A stretch of 15,976 bases of DNA from an uncultured Clostridium sp. (GCA_950059165.1 CATLUC010000005.1:1-15976), one strand, 5' to 3'. Shown: positions 1 through 8,009, counted from the first letter of the stretch. Made by a program: numbers and translations. The notes: a model not told the origin generated them from the sequence alone.

Positions 1-1459
1 CTTCTACAGATACACTCTCTTCACCATCAAGTTCTGATTTGTCTTCTCTTTTTGCCTTTCTTTTATATATTTTATATAGTTGTTTATATTCTTTTAATTT
101 TTCTTTTTTCTTCTTCTTTTCTTCTTCTTTTTTTTGGTCTAATCTTCGTCGTTCCTCTTCCAGTATTTGTTCTTTCTCTAGTTCTTCTCTTTCAATTCTT
201 AACTTTTTAAATTCCTTTATTTCTTCTTCTGTATACCAACCATTTTCTTTGATATACTCCCTTTTAATATTAAGAAGATAATTATAATCATATTCTGTAA
301 TAAACTCTTCTGAAATTTCAATCATTGAATAACCTAATTCTGTATATTCTTTTATTTTATTCATTATATTTTTGTGTTTTTCTTGAGTTTTTTCCCTTTG
401 TCTTTCTTCCATAAGTTTCTTAGCTTCTTCTTGTGTTATTCTTCCTTTTGCTATTAACTGTCTTTTTTGGTATAAAACTTTATGCATCGTAAGACTTTTA
501 GTTTTATCACTTTCAACTATTTCTGCTGGGGTATAACCTTTTTTTACTTTATCAAATACAAATTCAATCTGTTCTTCTGGAGATAATTCTAGTTGTTGAT
601 TAATTGTTTGTCTTTGACCATTCTTTCTATTTTCATCAACTTGCTCTTGAGTTATAATTCCCATGTCGATTAGTTGCTTTATCATTGGAGTAATATCATT
701 ATAAGCAAATTCTGGCCTTAATTTTCTCATTTTTTCAATAGTTAATTTATTTTTTACACAATCTGCAACAAATTTCAAATCTTCTTGTTTTTTATTTTCT
801 CTAATTTCTTTTATTTCTTCTGCTGTCATTATTCCTTTTCTTTTAATATCCCTAATATAAATATCAAAATCATAAGTAGTTATATTTAATACTTTTCGTA
901 TATAATAATTTTTCCAACCTTTTCTTAAACACTCAACAACTTGCTCCCTTTGTCTTAAATATTCTGGTGATTTTCTATCTATTCTTTCTGTGTCTATTTC
1001 ATGTTGATTACTTCCTTTTGTTATTTCATTAGGTTGAAGTCTGTGTTCGTTTATTAAATCTTCTATATAATAATTAACACTTGTTGGCGAAATCCCTAGT
1101 TTTCCAGCTATTTGTCTTTTATTATATTTTTGTTTTACTAGTTCAAATACTTTTTCCTTATTTTCTACTGCCCTATTATATCTTTTTTCAGCTTTTTCTC
1201 TTCCCTTTGGTTTCCTAACTTTAGTCTTATCTAATCCTTGAGCTACTGGATTTTCTTTTAAATATTCAGCTAGAGCTGATTTAATTTCTTCTTCTGTTAT
1301 CAGCCCCTCATCAACTAAAGTTTTTTTCATACTTTTAACATATCCCATTGTATAATTAAATTTATCAACCATTCTACGCATAGGTGTTCCTACTTTAAAT
1401 GCATTTAAAATTATTTGCTTATCTTCTTCATATTCTATTGGTTTTGGTTTCCTACTCAT
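1..1459 (-). CDS. Tandem helix-turn-helix repeat protein with C-terminal coiled coil, 3' end outside window
   Basis: An uninterrupted reading frame of 486 codons runs from ATG at 1459 off the window edge. An in-frame TAG lies four codons upstream, so this is the only ATG start; the ribosome binding site is weak. I recognise no named family. The protein holds about six similar units near residues 14-62, 101-141, 171-220, 227-278, 295-350 and 365-418. Most units read as a hydrophobic helix, a short turn with G/K and Y or N, a second and third helix, then a closing phrase such as GLITEEEI, GIMTAEEI, GIITQEQV or GRITQEEA. Unit 2 (KRQIAGKLGISPTSVNYYIE) looks like a classical HTH of the Hin/sigma-factor type. 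Residues 410-470 are a very charged E/K/R coiled coil. The repeats suggest a DNA-binding protein contacting a long or repeated site; that is inference. It has its own promoter and operator-like palindrome. Confidence 0.85.
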   Translation of the reverse strand, partial: MSRKPKPIEYEEDKQIILNAFKVGTPMRRMVDKFNYTMGYVKSMKKTLVDEGLITEEEIKSALAEYLKENPVAQGLDKTKVRKPKGREKAEKRYNRAVENKEKVFELVKQKYNKRQIAGKLGISPTSVNYYIEDLINEHRLQPNEITKGSNQHEIDTERIDRKSPEYLRQREQVVECLRKGWKNYYIRKVLNITTYDFDIYIRDIKRKGIMTAEEIKEIRENKKQEDLKFVADCVKNKLTIEKMRKLRPEFAYNDITPMIKQLIDMGIITQEQVDENRKNGQRQTINQQLELSPEEQIEFVFDKVKKGYTPAEIVESDKTKSLTMHKVLYQKRQLIAKGRITQEEAKKLMEERQREKTQEKHKNIMNKIKEYTELGYSMIEISEEFITEYDYNYLLNIKREYIKENGWYTEEEIKEFKKLRIEREELEKEQILEEERRRLDQKKEEEKKKKKEKLKEYKQLYKIYKRKAKREDKSELDGEESVSVE

Positions 1460-1548
1460 AAAATCACTCTATTTTCTTCAATTTTTGGCTTTAATTATTT
1501 ATCATATTAGTTGTATAATATTTACATAAAAAATGTGCAAGAGCCATT

Positions 1549-1590
1549 AAAATAAGTTTTACTTATTTTGGAGCTCCACCATGGGAACTC
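1549..1590 (-). promoter_or_regulatory. Two-hairpin 5' leader of the tandem-HTH gene
   Basis: Between the promoter and the start codon the minus-strand transcript can fold into two adjacent hairpins. One has a 7-bp stem, GAGTTCC pairing GGAGCTC (one G-U), with a six-base loop at 1571-1590. The second has a perfect 9-bp stem, AAAATAAGT pairing ACTTATTTT, with a three-base loop at 1549-1569. The leader is about 150 nt, long for this compact region. No U-tract directly follows, so a simple terminator is unlikely. I do not recognise a known riboswitch class; a preQ1-like or other small aptamer cannot be claimed. Confidence 0.5.
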
Positions 1591-1615
1591 ACTGACTCCT
1601 GCTTAAGTTAAATAT

Positions 1616-1644
1616 ATTTTAACATAAAATATATATCCTGTCAA
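1616..1644 (-). promoter_or_regulatory. Sigma-A type promoter of the tandem-HTH gene
   Basis: On the minus strand a perfect TTGACA (1644-1639) is followed by a 17-bp spacer and TAAAAT (1621-1616). Transcription would begin near 1609, about 150 bp before the ATG at 1459. Confidence 0.75.
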
Positions 1645-1656
1645 ATTGAATTGACA
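1639..1656. promoter_or_regulatory. 18-bp palindrome over the -35 box, possible operator
   Basis: TGTCAA and TTGACA flank a six-base centre (ATTGAA), giving an inverted repeat that contains the complete -35 box of the minus-strand promoter. A repressor bound here would block that promoter. The adjacent HTH protein is the obvious candidate binder, but that is inference. Confidence 0.45.
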
Positions 1657-1691
1657 TTAATATTGCGTTCTTTAATAATCAATTTATACAA

Positions 1692-3444
1692 TTAAATATT
1701 ATATTTTTTTCTTTCTTGATATGTTGTATGTAGCAATTCTTCTGCCTTTTCGCTTCCTGGTTTTTCCAAAAACTCTTTATATATTTTTTTAACAACAGGA
1801 TTTTCATGTGATTTACGAATTGTACTTTTTTCATCAATTGAATATAGGCTATCTGCTCTTAATTTTCTTACATCTACTTCACTACGTACTTTTGAACTTT
1901 TAATTGGTTGACCACCACCCATAACACATCCGGCCTGGACAAGCCATTATTTCTACAAACTGATAATCAGATTTTCCATTTTTTATTTCTTCTAATATTT
2001 CTTGTGCATTTGCCAAACCACTTGCTGCAACTACCTTTATATCTGTACCTGCAATATTTACAGTTGCTTTTTTAATTCCATCTCCACCACGAACTTGCTT
2101 AAAATCAATACTTTCTAGATTTTTTCCTGTTAAAGTATCTTGTGCAGTACGAAGTGCTGCTTCCATAACGCCACCTGTTGTTCCAAAAATTGCAGCTGCT
2201 CCTGTTGCTTCTCCCATTGGGCTATCAAATTCGCTATCTTCTAGTTTTGTAAATTCAATATTTGCTTGTTTAATCATTCTTGAAAGTTCACGTGTTGTTA
2301 TTACATTATCAACATCGTAGAATTCTCCATTTTTCATTTCATCTCTTTGTCTTTCAAATTTTTTTGCAATACATGGCATTACAGATACTACATAAATTTT
2401 ACTTGGGTCAATATTTTCTTTTTTAGCATAATATGTTTTTAATAATGCTCCAAACATTTGATGTGGAGATTTGCAAGTTGACAAATGTGGCAACAATTCT
2501 GGATAGTTCATTTCTATATATTTTACCCAACCTGGACTACAAGATGTAATCATAGGTAAGTCTTTGTTTTCTTTAAATCTTTCTATAAATTCATTTGCTT
2601 CTTCCATTATTGTAAAATCTGCACCTGTGTTTGTATCAAATACTTTGTCAAAACCTAGTCTTTTTAAAGCTGTTACCATTTTATTTGTTACATTTGTTCC
2701 AATTGGCATGCCAAATTCTTCACCAAGAGCTACACGAACTGCTGGCGCAGTTTGTGCAATTACATAGCTTTCAGGGTCTTTTAATTTAATCCAAACATCA
2801 TCAATTGTTTCTTTTTCATGTAATGCACCAGTTGGACAAGCCTCTATACATTGACCACAATTTGTACAATTTACATCATTTAAACTATGGTCATATGCTG
2901 TTGAAATACATGATTCAAACCCTCTATTTATGCAATCAATTGCACCTATTTTTTGGACTTTTTTACAAGCTGCTACACATCTTCTACATAAAATACATTT
3001 ATTGAAATCTCTTACAATAGATGGAGATAAGTCATCTATTTTATGCTCAGCTCTTTCTCCTTCAAATTCTACATTTAATACATTAAATTTTGTAGCTAGT
3101 GCTTGTAATTCACAATTTCCTGAACGTGTACATGTTAAACAATCTTTGGCATGGTTAGATATAATTAAGTCTAAAATTACGTGTCTTGCTTCTAATACAT
3201 TTGGTGTATGTGTATGTACAACCATTCCTTCTTCTATTGTTTGAATACAAGAAGTTGCAAAACCTCTTCTTCCTTCTACTTCTACAATACACATTCTGCA
3301 ATCTCCAACTTCGTTTATGTCTTTTAAAAAACATAGTGTTGGAATGTCAATTCCTGCTTGTTTTGCAGCTTGCAAGATAGTTGTCCCTTTTTTTGCTTTA
3401 ACTTCTTGACCATCTATGGTTAAAGTAACTAATTCCTCTTTCAT
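1692..3444 (-). CDS. hydA: [FeFe] hydrogenase catalytic subunit HydA (NAD-linked, multimeric type), read through one CGGA +1 site
   Basis: This is the catalytic subunit of a soluble trimeric [FeFe] hydrogenase; it reduces protons or oxidises H2 and exchanges electrons with HydB/HydC. The start is ATG at 3444, 7 nt behind AGGAGG. In order it carries a [2Fe-2S] ferredoxin domain (Cys38, 49, 52, 66), a His-Cys3 [4Fe-4S] site (His98, Cys102, 105, 111), two [4Fe-4S] clusters (Cys150-160 and Cys193-203), and the H-cluster domain with TSCSPGW (Cys302), MPCIAKKFE (Cys358) and MACPG-G-C (Cys502, Cys506). The expected MACPGGCVMGGGQP motif is split: the original frame reads CGG at codon 505 and soon stops, while dropping one C at 1932 restores the motif and 76 further residues to a stop at 1692, about 583 aa in all. 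Ser303 replaces the Cys that often follows the first H-cluster Cys. Last gene of hydCBA. Confidence 0.93.
1929..1932 (-). other. CGGA +1 frame-change site in hydA
   Basis: The original frame reads GGC CGG A. Skipping C1932, or reading CGGA as Gly505, restores MACPGGCVMGGG. The site lies between two H-cluster cysteines, so an unshifted product should be inactive. Confidence 0.85.
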
Positions 3445-3478
3445 AGTATTTCCTCCTTTTTTAATTAGCACCATTTCA

Positions 3479-3604
3479 TTGTTGGAAAAGAATTGGATAT
3501 TTGGCTAGGCGAATAAGATTTTAATTTATGAGGCGTACGAAGGTACATTGATTAAATTAAAATCGAAATTTGGGCAACGCCAAATGCCAATTATTTTTCA
3601 ACAA
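3479..3604. repeat. 126-bp imperfect palindromic element between hydB and hydA
   Basis: The left end starts TTGTTGGAAAAGAATTGG and the reverse complement of the right end starts TTGTTGAAAAATAATTGG. The match continues inward through ATTTGGC and, after a mismatch patch, GATTTTAATTTA. The centre contains GTAC-GAAG-GTAC. The whole would fold into a long hairpin in DNA or RNA. It fills almost the entire hydB-hydA gap without coding potential. It resembles a miniature inverted-repeat or REP-like element; there is no transposase in the window. It could act as an mRNA processing or stability element inside the operon. Confidence 0.75.
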
Positions 3605-3606
3605 CA

Positions 3607-5453
3607 TCAGTTTCCAATTGCCTTAAACGGACAATTCGTCAAACAAGTACCACACTTAATACATTTATCTTGATTAATAACTCTTTTTTCTCTTCCAGTT
3701 CCTTCAATTGCATCCACTGGGCAAGACTTTTGGCATAAGCCACAGCCTTTGCATTTATCTTCTTGACATTGCTTTGCATTCCAATGCCCTACATTGTTTT
3801 TGAATACAATGTTCTCTAAATTCTTCTCTAAAATATTTCAATGTACTAATTACAGGGTTTGGTGCACTTTGTCCAAGACCACATATACTTGATTTTTGGA
3901 TATTTACTGCCAATTTTTCTAATTTATAAATGTCTAATTCTGTCCCTTGACCATTACATAGTCTTTCTAATATCTCAAGCATTCTTTTTGTTCCAATTCT
4001 ACATGGTGTACATTTTCCACAACTCTCACTTACTGTAAATTCTAGGTAAAATTTTGCCAAACTTACCATACATTTTGTATCATCCATAACAATTAAACCA
4101 CCAGACCCCATCATTGAGCCAATTTGTTTTAAAGATTCATAATCAATAGGTGTGTCTAAATGCTCTTTTGGAATACATCCACCAGATGGTCCACCTGTTT
4201 GAGCTGCTTTAAAGTCTCTACCATTTGGAATTCCTCCACCAATTTCATAAACAATTTCTCTTAATGTTGTTCCCATAGGTACTTCTACTAAACCGATATT
4301 GTTTACATTACCACCTAATGCAAATACTTTTGTTCCTTTTGAATTTTCAGTTCCAATAGAAGAATACCATTCGCTTCCATTTAAGATAATTTGAGCAATG
4401 TTACTATAAGTTTCTACATTGTTGATTAATGTTGGTTTTCCCCATAAACCAGCAACTGCAGGATATGGAGGTTTTACTCTTGGTTGACCACGTTTTCCCT
4501 CTATTGATTCTAATAATGCTGTTTCTTCTCCACATACAAATGCCCCTGCACCTAATCTAATTTCAACATCAAAATTAAAATCTGTTTCAAATAGTTTGTT
4601 TCCGAAGTAATCCATATTCTCTTGCTTGGTTTATTGCAATTTGTAAACGTTTAACAGCAATTGGATATTCTGCTCTTACATAGATAAATCCTTTATCTGC
4701 ACCAATGCAATAAGCAGCAATTGCCATAGCTTCTAGAACAGAATGTGGGTCACCTTCTAATATACTTCTATCCATAAAAGCCCCTGGGTCTCCTTCATCT
4801 GCATTACAAACCACATATTTTTGTTTTCCTTCACTTGCTCTTGTTAGTTCCCATTTCTTACCTGTTGGAAAACCTGCACCACCTCTACCACGAATTCCAG
4901 AATCTTTAATTACTTCTATAACTTCCTCTGGAGTCATTTTAGTAAGTACTTTTTCTAAAGCTTTGTATCCATCAAATGCTATGTATTCGTCAATATCTTC
5001 TGGGTTAATAACACCACAGTTTTTTAGTGCAATTCTTTTTTGTTTTTTATAAAAATTTAAATCATCTAGGCTATTTACTTTTGTTCCATCAATATCTTTT
5101 GCAAGTAGTCTTTCCACTCTATTTCCTTCAATAATATGTGTTCTAATAATTTCTTCGCAATCTTCAGGCTTTACCATAGCATAAAAAGTATCTTCAGGCC
5201 TAATAATAACAATAGGTCCTTTTGCACATAAGCCAAAACAGCCTGTTTTAATTACTCTAACATTTTCTATATTTTTTTCCTTTATAATCTTTTTAAAGTT
5301 CTCTAAAATCTTTGGAGATTTTGAAGAAGTACAGCCTGTACCATGACAAACTAGAATGTGCTTTTCCCTTGTATCTGCTTTTGTATTTATCCTTAAATCT
5401 AGTTCTTTTCTTTTTTCTTCCCTAATTTTATGAAGTTCATTTATTGTTTTCAC
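3607..5453 (-). CDS. hydB: NuoF-like hydrogenase subunit HydB (FMN/NAD-binding), with one CGGA +1 site and a second 3' frame break
   Basis: HydB carries NAD(H) and FMN chemistry for the trimeric hydrogenase and is homologous to NuoF. The start is GTG at 5453, 7 nt behind AGGAGG; the nearby ATG at 5460 is followed at once by TAA. In order: a thioredoxin-like [2Fe-2S] domain (CHGTGC and TGCFGLC), the flavoprotein core with GRGGAGFPTGKKWE, GDPGAFMDRS and GAGAFVCGEETAL, an SLBB region, the [4Fe-4S] motif ESCGKCTPCRIG, and a C-terminal two-cluster ferredoxin. At codon 284 (4604) the frame reads CTT CGG A; dropping the C gives EYGLLGNKLFETDF, as expected. Near 3755-3765 the frame ends after ECKAMSRR, and the ferredoxin part (CKGCGLC, CIKCGTC) continues in the +1 frame to a TGA at 3607. 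About five or six residues usual between the CKA(L/M) motif and the first ferredoxin Cys appear to be missing, so this break is of another kind. Middle gene of the operon. Confidence 0.88.
4601..4604 (-). other. CGGA +1 frame-change site in hydB
   Basis: The original frame reads TTA CTT CGG A and stops nine residues past EYG. Skipping C4604 gives GLLGNKLFETDFNFD and rejoins the NuoF flavoprotein core. Confidence 0.85.
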
Positions 5454-5472
5454 TTTACATTCCTCCTTTTTT

Positions 5473-5537
5473 GTCGTGATTTAGGACGTTTCTTTTGCAA
5501 CATTTTATGTCGTAATTTAGGACGTTTCTTTTACGAC
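5473..5537. repeat. Two copies of a 29-bp repeat at 36-bp spacing between hydC and hydB
   Basis: Copies at 5473-5501 and 5509-5537 share GTCGTRATTTAGGACGTTTC followed by TTTT. The second copy is itself a hairpin, with GTCGTAA pairing TTACGAC over a 15-base loop. A third copy lies in the opposite orientation upstream of hydC. The repeats are intergenic. Confidence 0.75.
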
Positions 5538-5562
5538 ATTTTTATGTTTGCTTCGTTCGTCC

Positions 5563-6066
5563 CTATTTTCTCATCAATTCATCTAAAACTTGGTCTAGTT
5601 TTTGCACTGTTGCTTTTCCATATACTTCACCATTTACTGTAAAAACTGGTGCTAAGCCACAAGCTCCAACACATCTTGTTTCTTCTATAGAAAATAATCC
5701 ATCTTCTGTTGTTTCTCCTGGTTCTATTTTAAGTCTTTCTAATAACCTATCCATTATTTTTTGTGAACCTTTAACAAAACATGCTGTACCTAAACATACA
5801 GAAATGCTATATTTTCCTTTTGGTTTTAATGTAAATCTTGAATAAAAAGTTACAACGCCATAAATTTCTGCCATTGGTATAGATAAAAATTCAGATAATT
5901 CTTCTTGTACCCACATTGGTACATATCCATAGTGTTCTTGTACTTCATTTAACATTTGAATTAAATTGTCTTTGATTGGTTGATACTCTTTAAAAAGTTC
6001 TTCTACAAATGCGTCTTTTTTGTTGTTTTCTCCACAGCAACATTTTTTGTTTTCATTTTCATGCAT
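5563..6066 (-). CDS. hydC: NuoE-like hydrogenase subunit HydC ([2Fe-2S])
   Basis: This is the small thioredoxin-fold [2Fe-2S] subunit of the NAD-linked hydrogenase, homologous to NuoE, 167 aa, which is usual for the family. The start is ATG at 6066 behind GGGAGG. The helical NuoE N-terminal part includes YGYVPMW and the phrase IYGVVTFYSRF. Cluster cysteines appear as CLGTAC and CVGACGLAP. The extreme N terminus has an extra CCC run (residues 9-11) of unknown role. The frame is complete with no CGG site. It is the first gene of hydCBA, and its promoter is clear just upstream. Confidence 0.93.
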   Translation of the reverse strand: MHENENKKCCCGENNKKDAFVEELFKEYQPIKDNLIQMLNEVQEHYGYVPMWVQEELSEFLSIPMAEIYGVVTFYSRFTLKPKGKYSISVCLGTACFVKGSQKIMDRLLERLKIEPGETTEDGLFSIEETRCVGACGLAPVFTVNGEVYGKATVQKLDQVLDELMRK

Positions 6067-6109
6067 AATTTTTCCTCCCTTTAATAATATATATTAAATC
6101 ACTAATTCA

Positions 6110-6138
6110 ATTATATCAAACTAAAAATTTTTATACAA
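6110..6138 (-). promoter_or_regulatory. Promoter of the hydCBA operon
   Basis: On the minus strand TTGTAT (6138-6133), a 17-bp spacer and a perfect TATAAT (6115-6110) preceded by TGA form an extended -10 promoter. Transcription would begin near 6103, leaving a leader of about 37 nt before the ATG at 6066. Confidence 0.75.
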
Positions 6139-6171
6139 TATTTTTTCGAAATTTTGTATTTTTTGTCGATG

Positions 6172-6201
6172 TAGCAAAGGAAACGTCCTAAATCACGACA
6201 C
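6172..6201. repeat. Third copy of the GTCGT-type 29-bp repeat, inverted
   Basis: The minus strand reads GTCGTGATTTAGGACGTTTC followed by CTTTGC, matching the two copies at 5473-5537 with few differences. It lies between the divergent hydC and DUF5684 promoters. Confidence 0.7.
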
Positions 6202-6226
6202 TGGCAAAAAAAAATTGCATTTTATA

Positions 6227-6254
6227 TTGACTTTTGTCAAAAAAATGCTATACT
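6227..6254 (+). promoter_or_regulatory. Promoter of the DUF5684-type gene
   Basis: TTGACT (6227-6232), a 16-bp spacer and TATACT (6249-6254) preceded by TGC give an extended -10 promoter about 35 bp before the ATG. AAGGAGG at 6274-6280 serves as ribosome binding site. Confidence 0.7.
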
Positions 6255-6288
6255 TAAGTTGACTATAAAATAAAAGGAGGATTGTTTT

Positions 6289-6810
6289 ATGTACAACACA
6301 AGTTATTATTCTACATACAGTTATCCAAGTGGCTATTCTAATGCTGACGTAGTTGCAGCTTCTTCAGCTATTCTTGGTGTATTAATGGTTTATTTAGTTA
6401 TTATATTAGCTATTGCTATTGTGCAAATTATTGCTATGTGGAAATTATTTACTAAAGCAGGAGAAAAAGGTTGGAAATCAATTATTCCTATTTACAATGT
6501 AGTAATTTTATTTAAAATTTCTGGTCTTTCTCCATGGTTAATTTTAGCTTACTTAGCAGCAATTATTCCATTTATAGGATGGCTTGTTCCAGTTGCATTA
6601 AATGCTGTTCTAGCTTATAAATTAGCTAAAGCATTTAATAAAGATGGTGGTTGGGCTGTTGGGCTTTACTTCTTAGCACCTATTTTCTACATGATTCTAG
6701 CTTTTGGTAGCTCTGAATATGTTGGTGTATCAAATGAGACAACATCAACAGAAAGTGTAGCACCAGTAACACCTGTAAATGAAAGCACAGATGAAGCTAA
6801 CAAAGAATAA
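6289..6810 (+). CDS. DUF5684-type small membrane protein
   Basis: A 173-aa protein with a Tyr/Ser-rich N-terminal stretch (residues 1-19), a long hydrophobic segment near 24-50, then the phrase WKLFTKAGEKGWKSIIPIYN typical of the DUF5684 membrane domain, further hydrophobic stretches near 82-110 and 122-140, and a polar Thr/Ser/Glu-rich tail. No catalytic motif is visible and the function is unknown. The start is set by AAGGAGG 8 nt upstream. It stands alone, with its own promoter and a terminator just after the stop. It is one of only two plus-strand genes and has no CGG codon. Confidence 0.8.
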   Translation: MYNTSYYSTYSYPSGYSNADVVAASSAILGVLMVYLVIILAIAIVQIIAMWKLFTKAGEKGWKSIIPIYNVVILFKISGLSPWLILAYLAAIIPFIGWLVPVALNAVLAYKLAKAFNKDGGWAVGLYFLAPIFYMILAFGSSEYVGVSNETTSTESVAPVTPVNESTDEANKE

Positions 6811-6831
6811 CATTTTTATTATTACAATTAT

Positions 6832-6867
6832 AGAGGGTATCCTAAACTAAACTAGGAGCCCTCTTTT
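6832..6867 (+). terminator. Intrinsic terminator after the DUF5684-type gene
   Basis: AGAGGG pairs CCCTCT and TCCTA pairs TAGGA, with an eight-base loop (AACTAAAC), followed by a T run. It begins about 20 bp after the stop codon. Confidence 0.8.
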
Positions 6868-6891
6868 AATGTTTTCTAAACTTCCTATAAC

Positions 6892-6922
6892 ATAGGATTA
6901 TGGGGCCGTCCCCAAATCCTAT
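6892..6922. terminator. Long hairpin at the 3' end of the pyrC-ispG operon
   Basis: ATAGGATT plus TGGGG pair CCCCA plus AATCCTAT around a CCGT loop, with one bulged A. It starts 9 bp beyond the ispG stop and probably terminates or protects the operon transcript. On the minus strand no strong T run follows, so true termination is uncertain. Confidence 0.55.
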
Positions 6923-6930
6923 CAAAAAAT

Positions 6931-8009
6931 CTACTTTTTAATGATTTTTTCCTCCGTCCCTAAAATCATGATTTCTTTTTTTAGTTCTTCTACCATGTTT
7001 TCCTGTTTTATTTTTCTAATAATTTTACCTTTTTTAAATAAAATTCCCTCTCTTATTCCACCTGCTATGCCGATATCTGCTTCTTTTGCCTCTCCGAGGG
7101 CCATTTACTGCACATCCCATAACTGCAACTGTTATGTTTGATTCTATTGTTTGTAAAAAAGTTTCTATTTCTTTTGCAATTGGAATTAAGTCAATTTGCG
7201 TTCTTCCACAAGTAGGACAAGATATTAAGGTAGGTGTTTTGTCATATAAGTTACAGTCTTTTAAAATTTCTTTTACTACTTTAATTTCTTTAATTGGGTC
7301 ATCTGAAAGAGATACACGAATTGTATCACCTATTCCTTTTCTTAATAAAATTCCTAAGCCTATACTTGATTTTATTGTTCCACTAAATTCTGTGCCTGCT
7401 TCTGTAATTCCCAAATGAAGAGGGCAACTAAATTGTTTAGAGGCTTCTTCATAAGCCTCTAAACATAAATCTATTGTAGATGCTTTTAATGAAATTGCAT
7501 AATCATAAAAGTCTAAATCTTCTAATATTTTTATATGTTTTTTGGCACTTTCTATCATTGCCTTTGCTGTTGGCTTGCCATATTTTTCTAACAATTCCTT
7601 TTCTAAAGAGCCTCCGATTTACTCCTATTCTAATTGGAATTTTTTTTGCTTTACAGCTATTTACTACTGCTTCTACTTTTTCCTTTGAGCCAATGTTTCC
7701 TGGGTTTATACGTATTTTGTTTGTGCCTGCTTTAATTGCCTCTAATGCTATTTGATAGTCGAAATGAATGTCTGCAACTATTGGAATATGAATTTTTTTC
7801 TTGATTTCTTTTATTGCTCTTGCATCTTCTTTATCTAAACATGCAACACGAATAATTTCACAACCTGCTTTTTCTAATTCTAATATTTGATTAACAGTTG
7901 ATGTAATATCTTTCGTTTTGGTATTGCACATAGATTGTATAACAACCTTATTTTGTCCACCAATGGCTACATCCCCTACCATTATCCTTCTAGTTTCTTC
8001 CCTTTTCAT
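6931..8009 (-). CDS. ispG: 4-hydroxy-3-methylbut-2-enyl diphosphate synthase IspG, with two CGGA +1 sites
   Basis: IspG (GcpE) performs the penultimate MEP-pathway step to isoprenoid precursors with a [4Fe-4S] cluster. The start is ATG at 8009 with only a weak AGAAAG signal. The TIM-barrel part contains VVIQSMCNT, CEIIRVA, ADIHFDY and IRINPGNIG; the C-terminal part holds SCPTCGRT (Cys264, Cys267) and CAVNGPGE (Cys299, Glu306). The reading frame breaks twice. At codon 132 it reads AAT CGG A, and dropping C7616 gives IGVNGGSLEKELLEKYG. At codon 305 it reads CCT CGG A, and dropping C7096 gives NGPGEAKEADIGIAGG. With both corrections the protein is 358 aa, normal for clostridial IspG, ending at TAG 6931. 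The second site lies between the third Cys and the Glu cluster ligand. The gene is last in the pyr operon, an unusual partner. Confidence 0.92.
7093..7096 (-). other. CGGA +1 frame-change site 2 in ispG
   Basis: The frame reads GGC CCT CGG A. Skipping C7096 restores NGPGEAKEAD, a near-invariant IspG motif that carries the Glu ligand of the iron-sulfur cluster. Confidence 0.88.
7613..7616 (-). other. CGGA +1 frame-change site 1 in ispG
   Basis: The frame reads GTA AAT CGG A. Skipping C7616 gives GVNGGSLEKELL, the expected continuation of IspG after IPIRIGVN. Confidence 0.88.

Noticed and set aside
39..281. Plus-strand Ser/Phe-rich open frame
   Set aside because: It is the reverse shadow of the Lys/Glu-rich coiled coil of the minus-strand HTH-repeat gene.
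1651..1679. Plus-strand promoter TTGACA-17-AATAAT
   Set aside because: It would drive transcription into the 3' end of the leftward hydA gene; no plus-strand gene follows. The TTGACA is better explained as half of the palindrome.
5473..5537. CRISPR array
   Set aside because: There are only two adjacent copies with a 7-base gap, not spacers of usual length, and no cas gene is in view.
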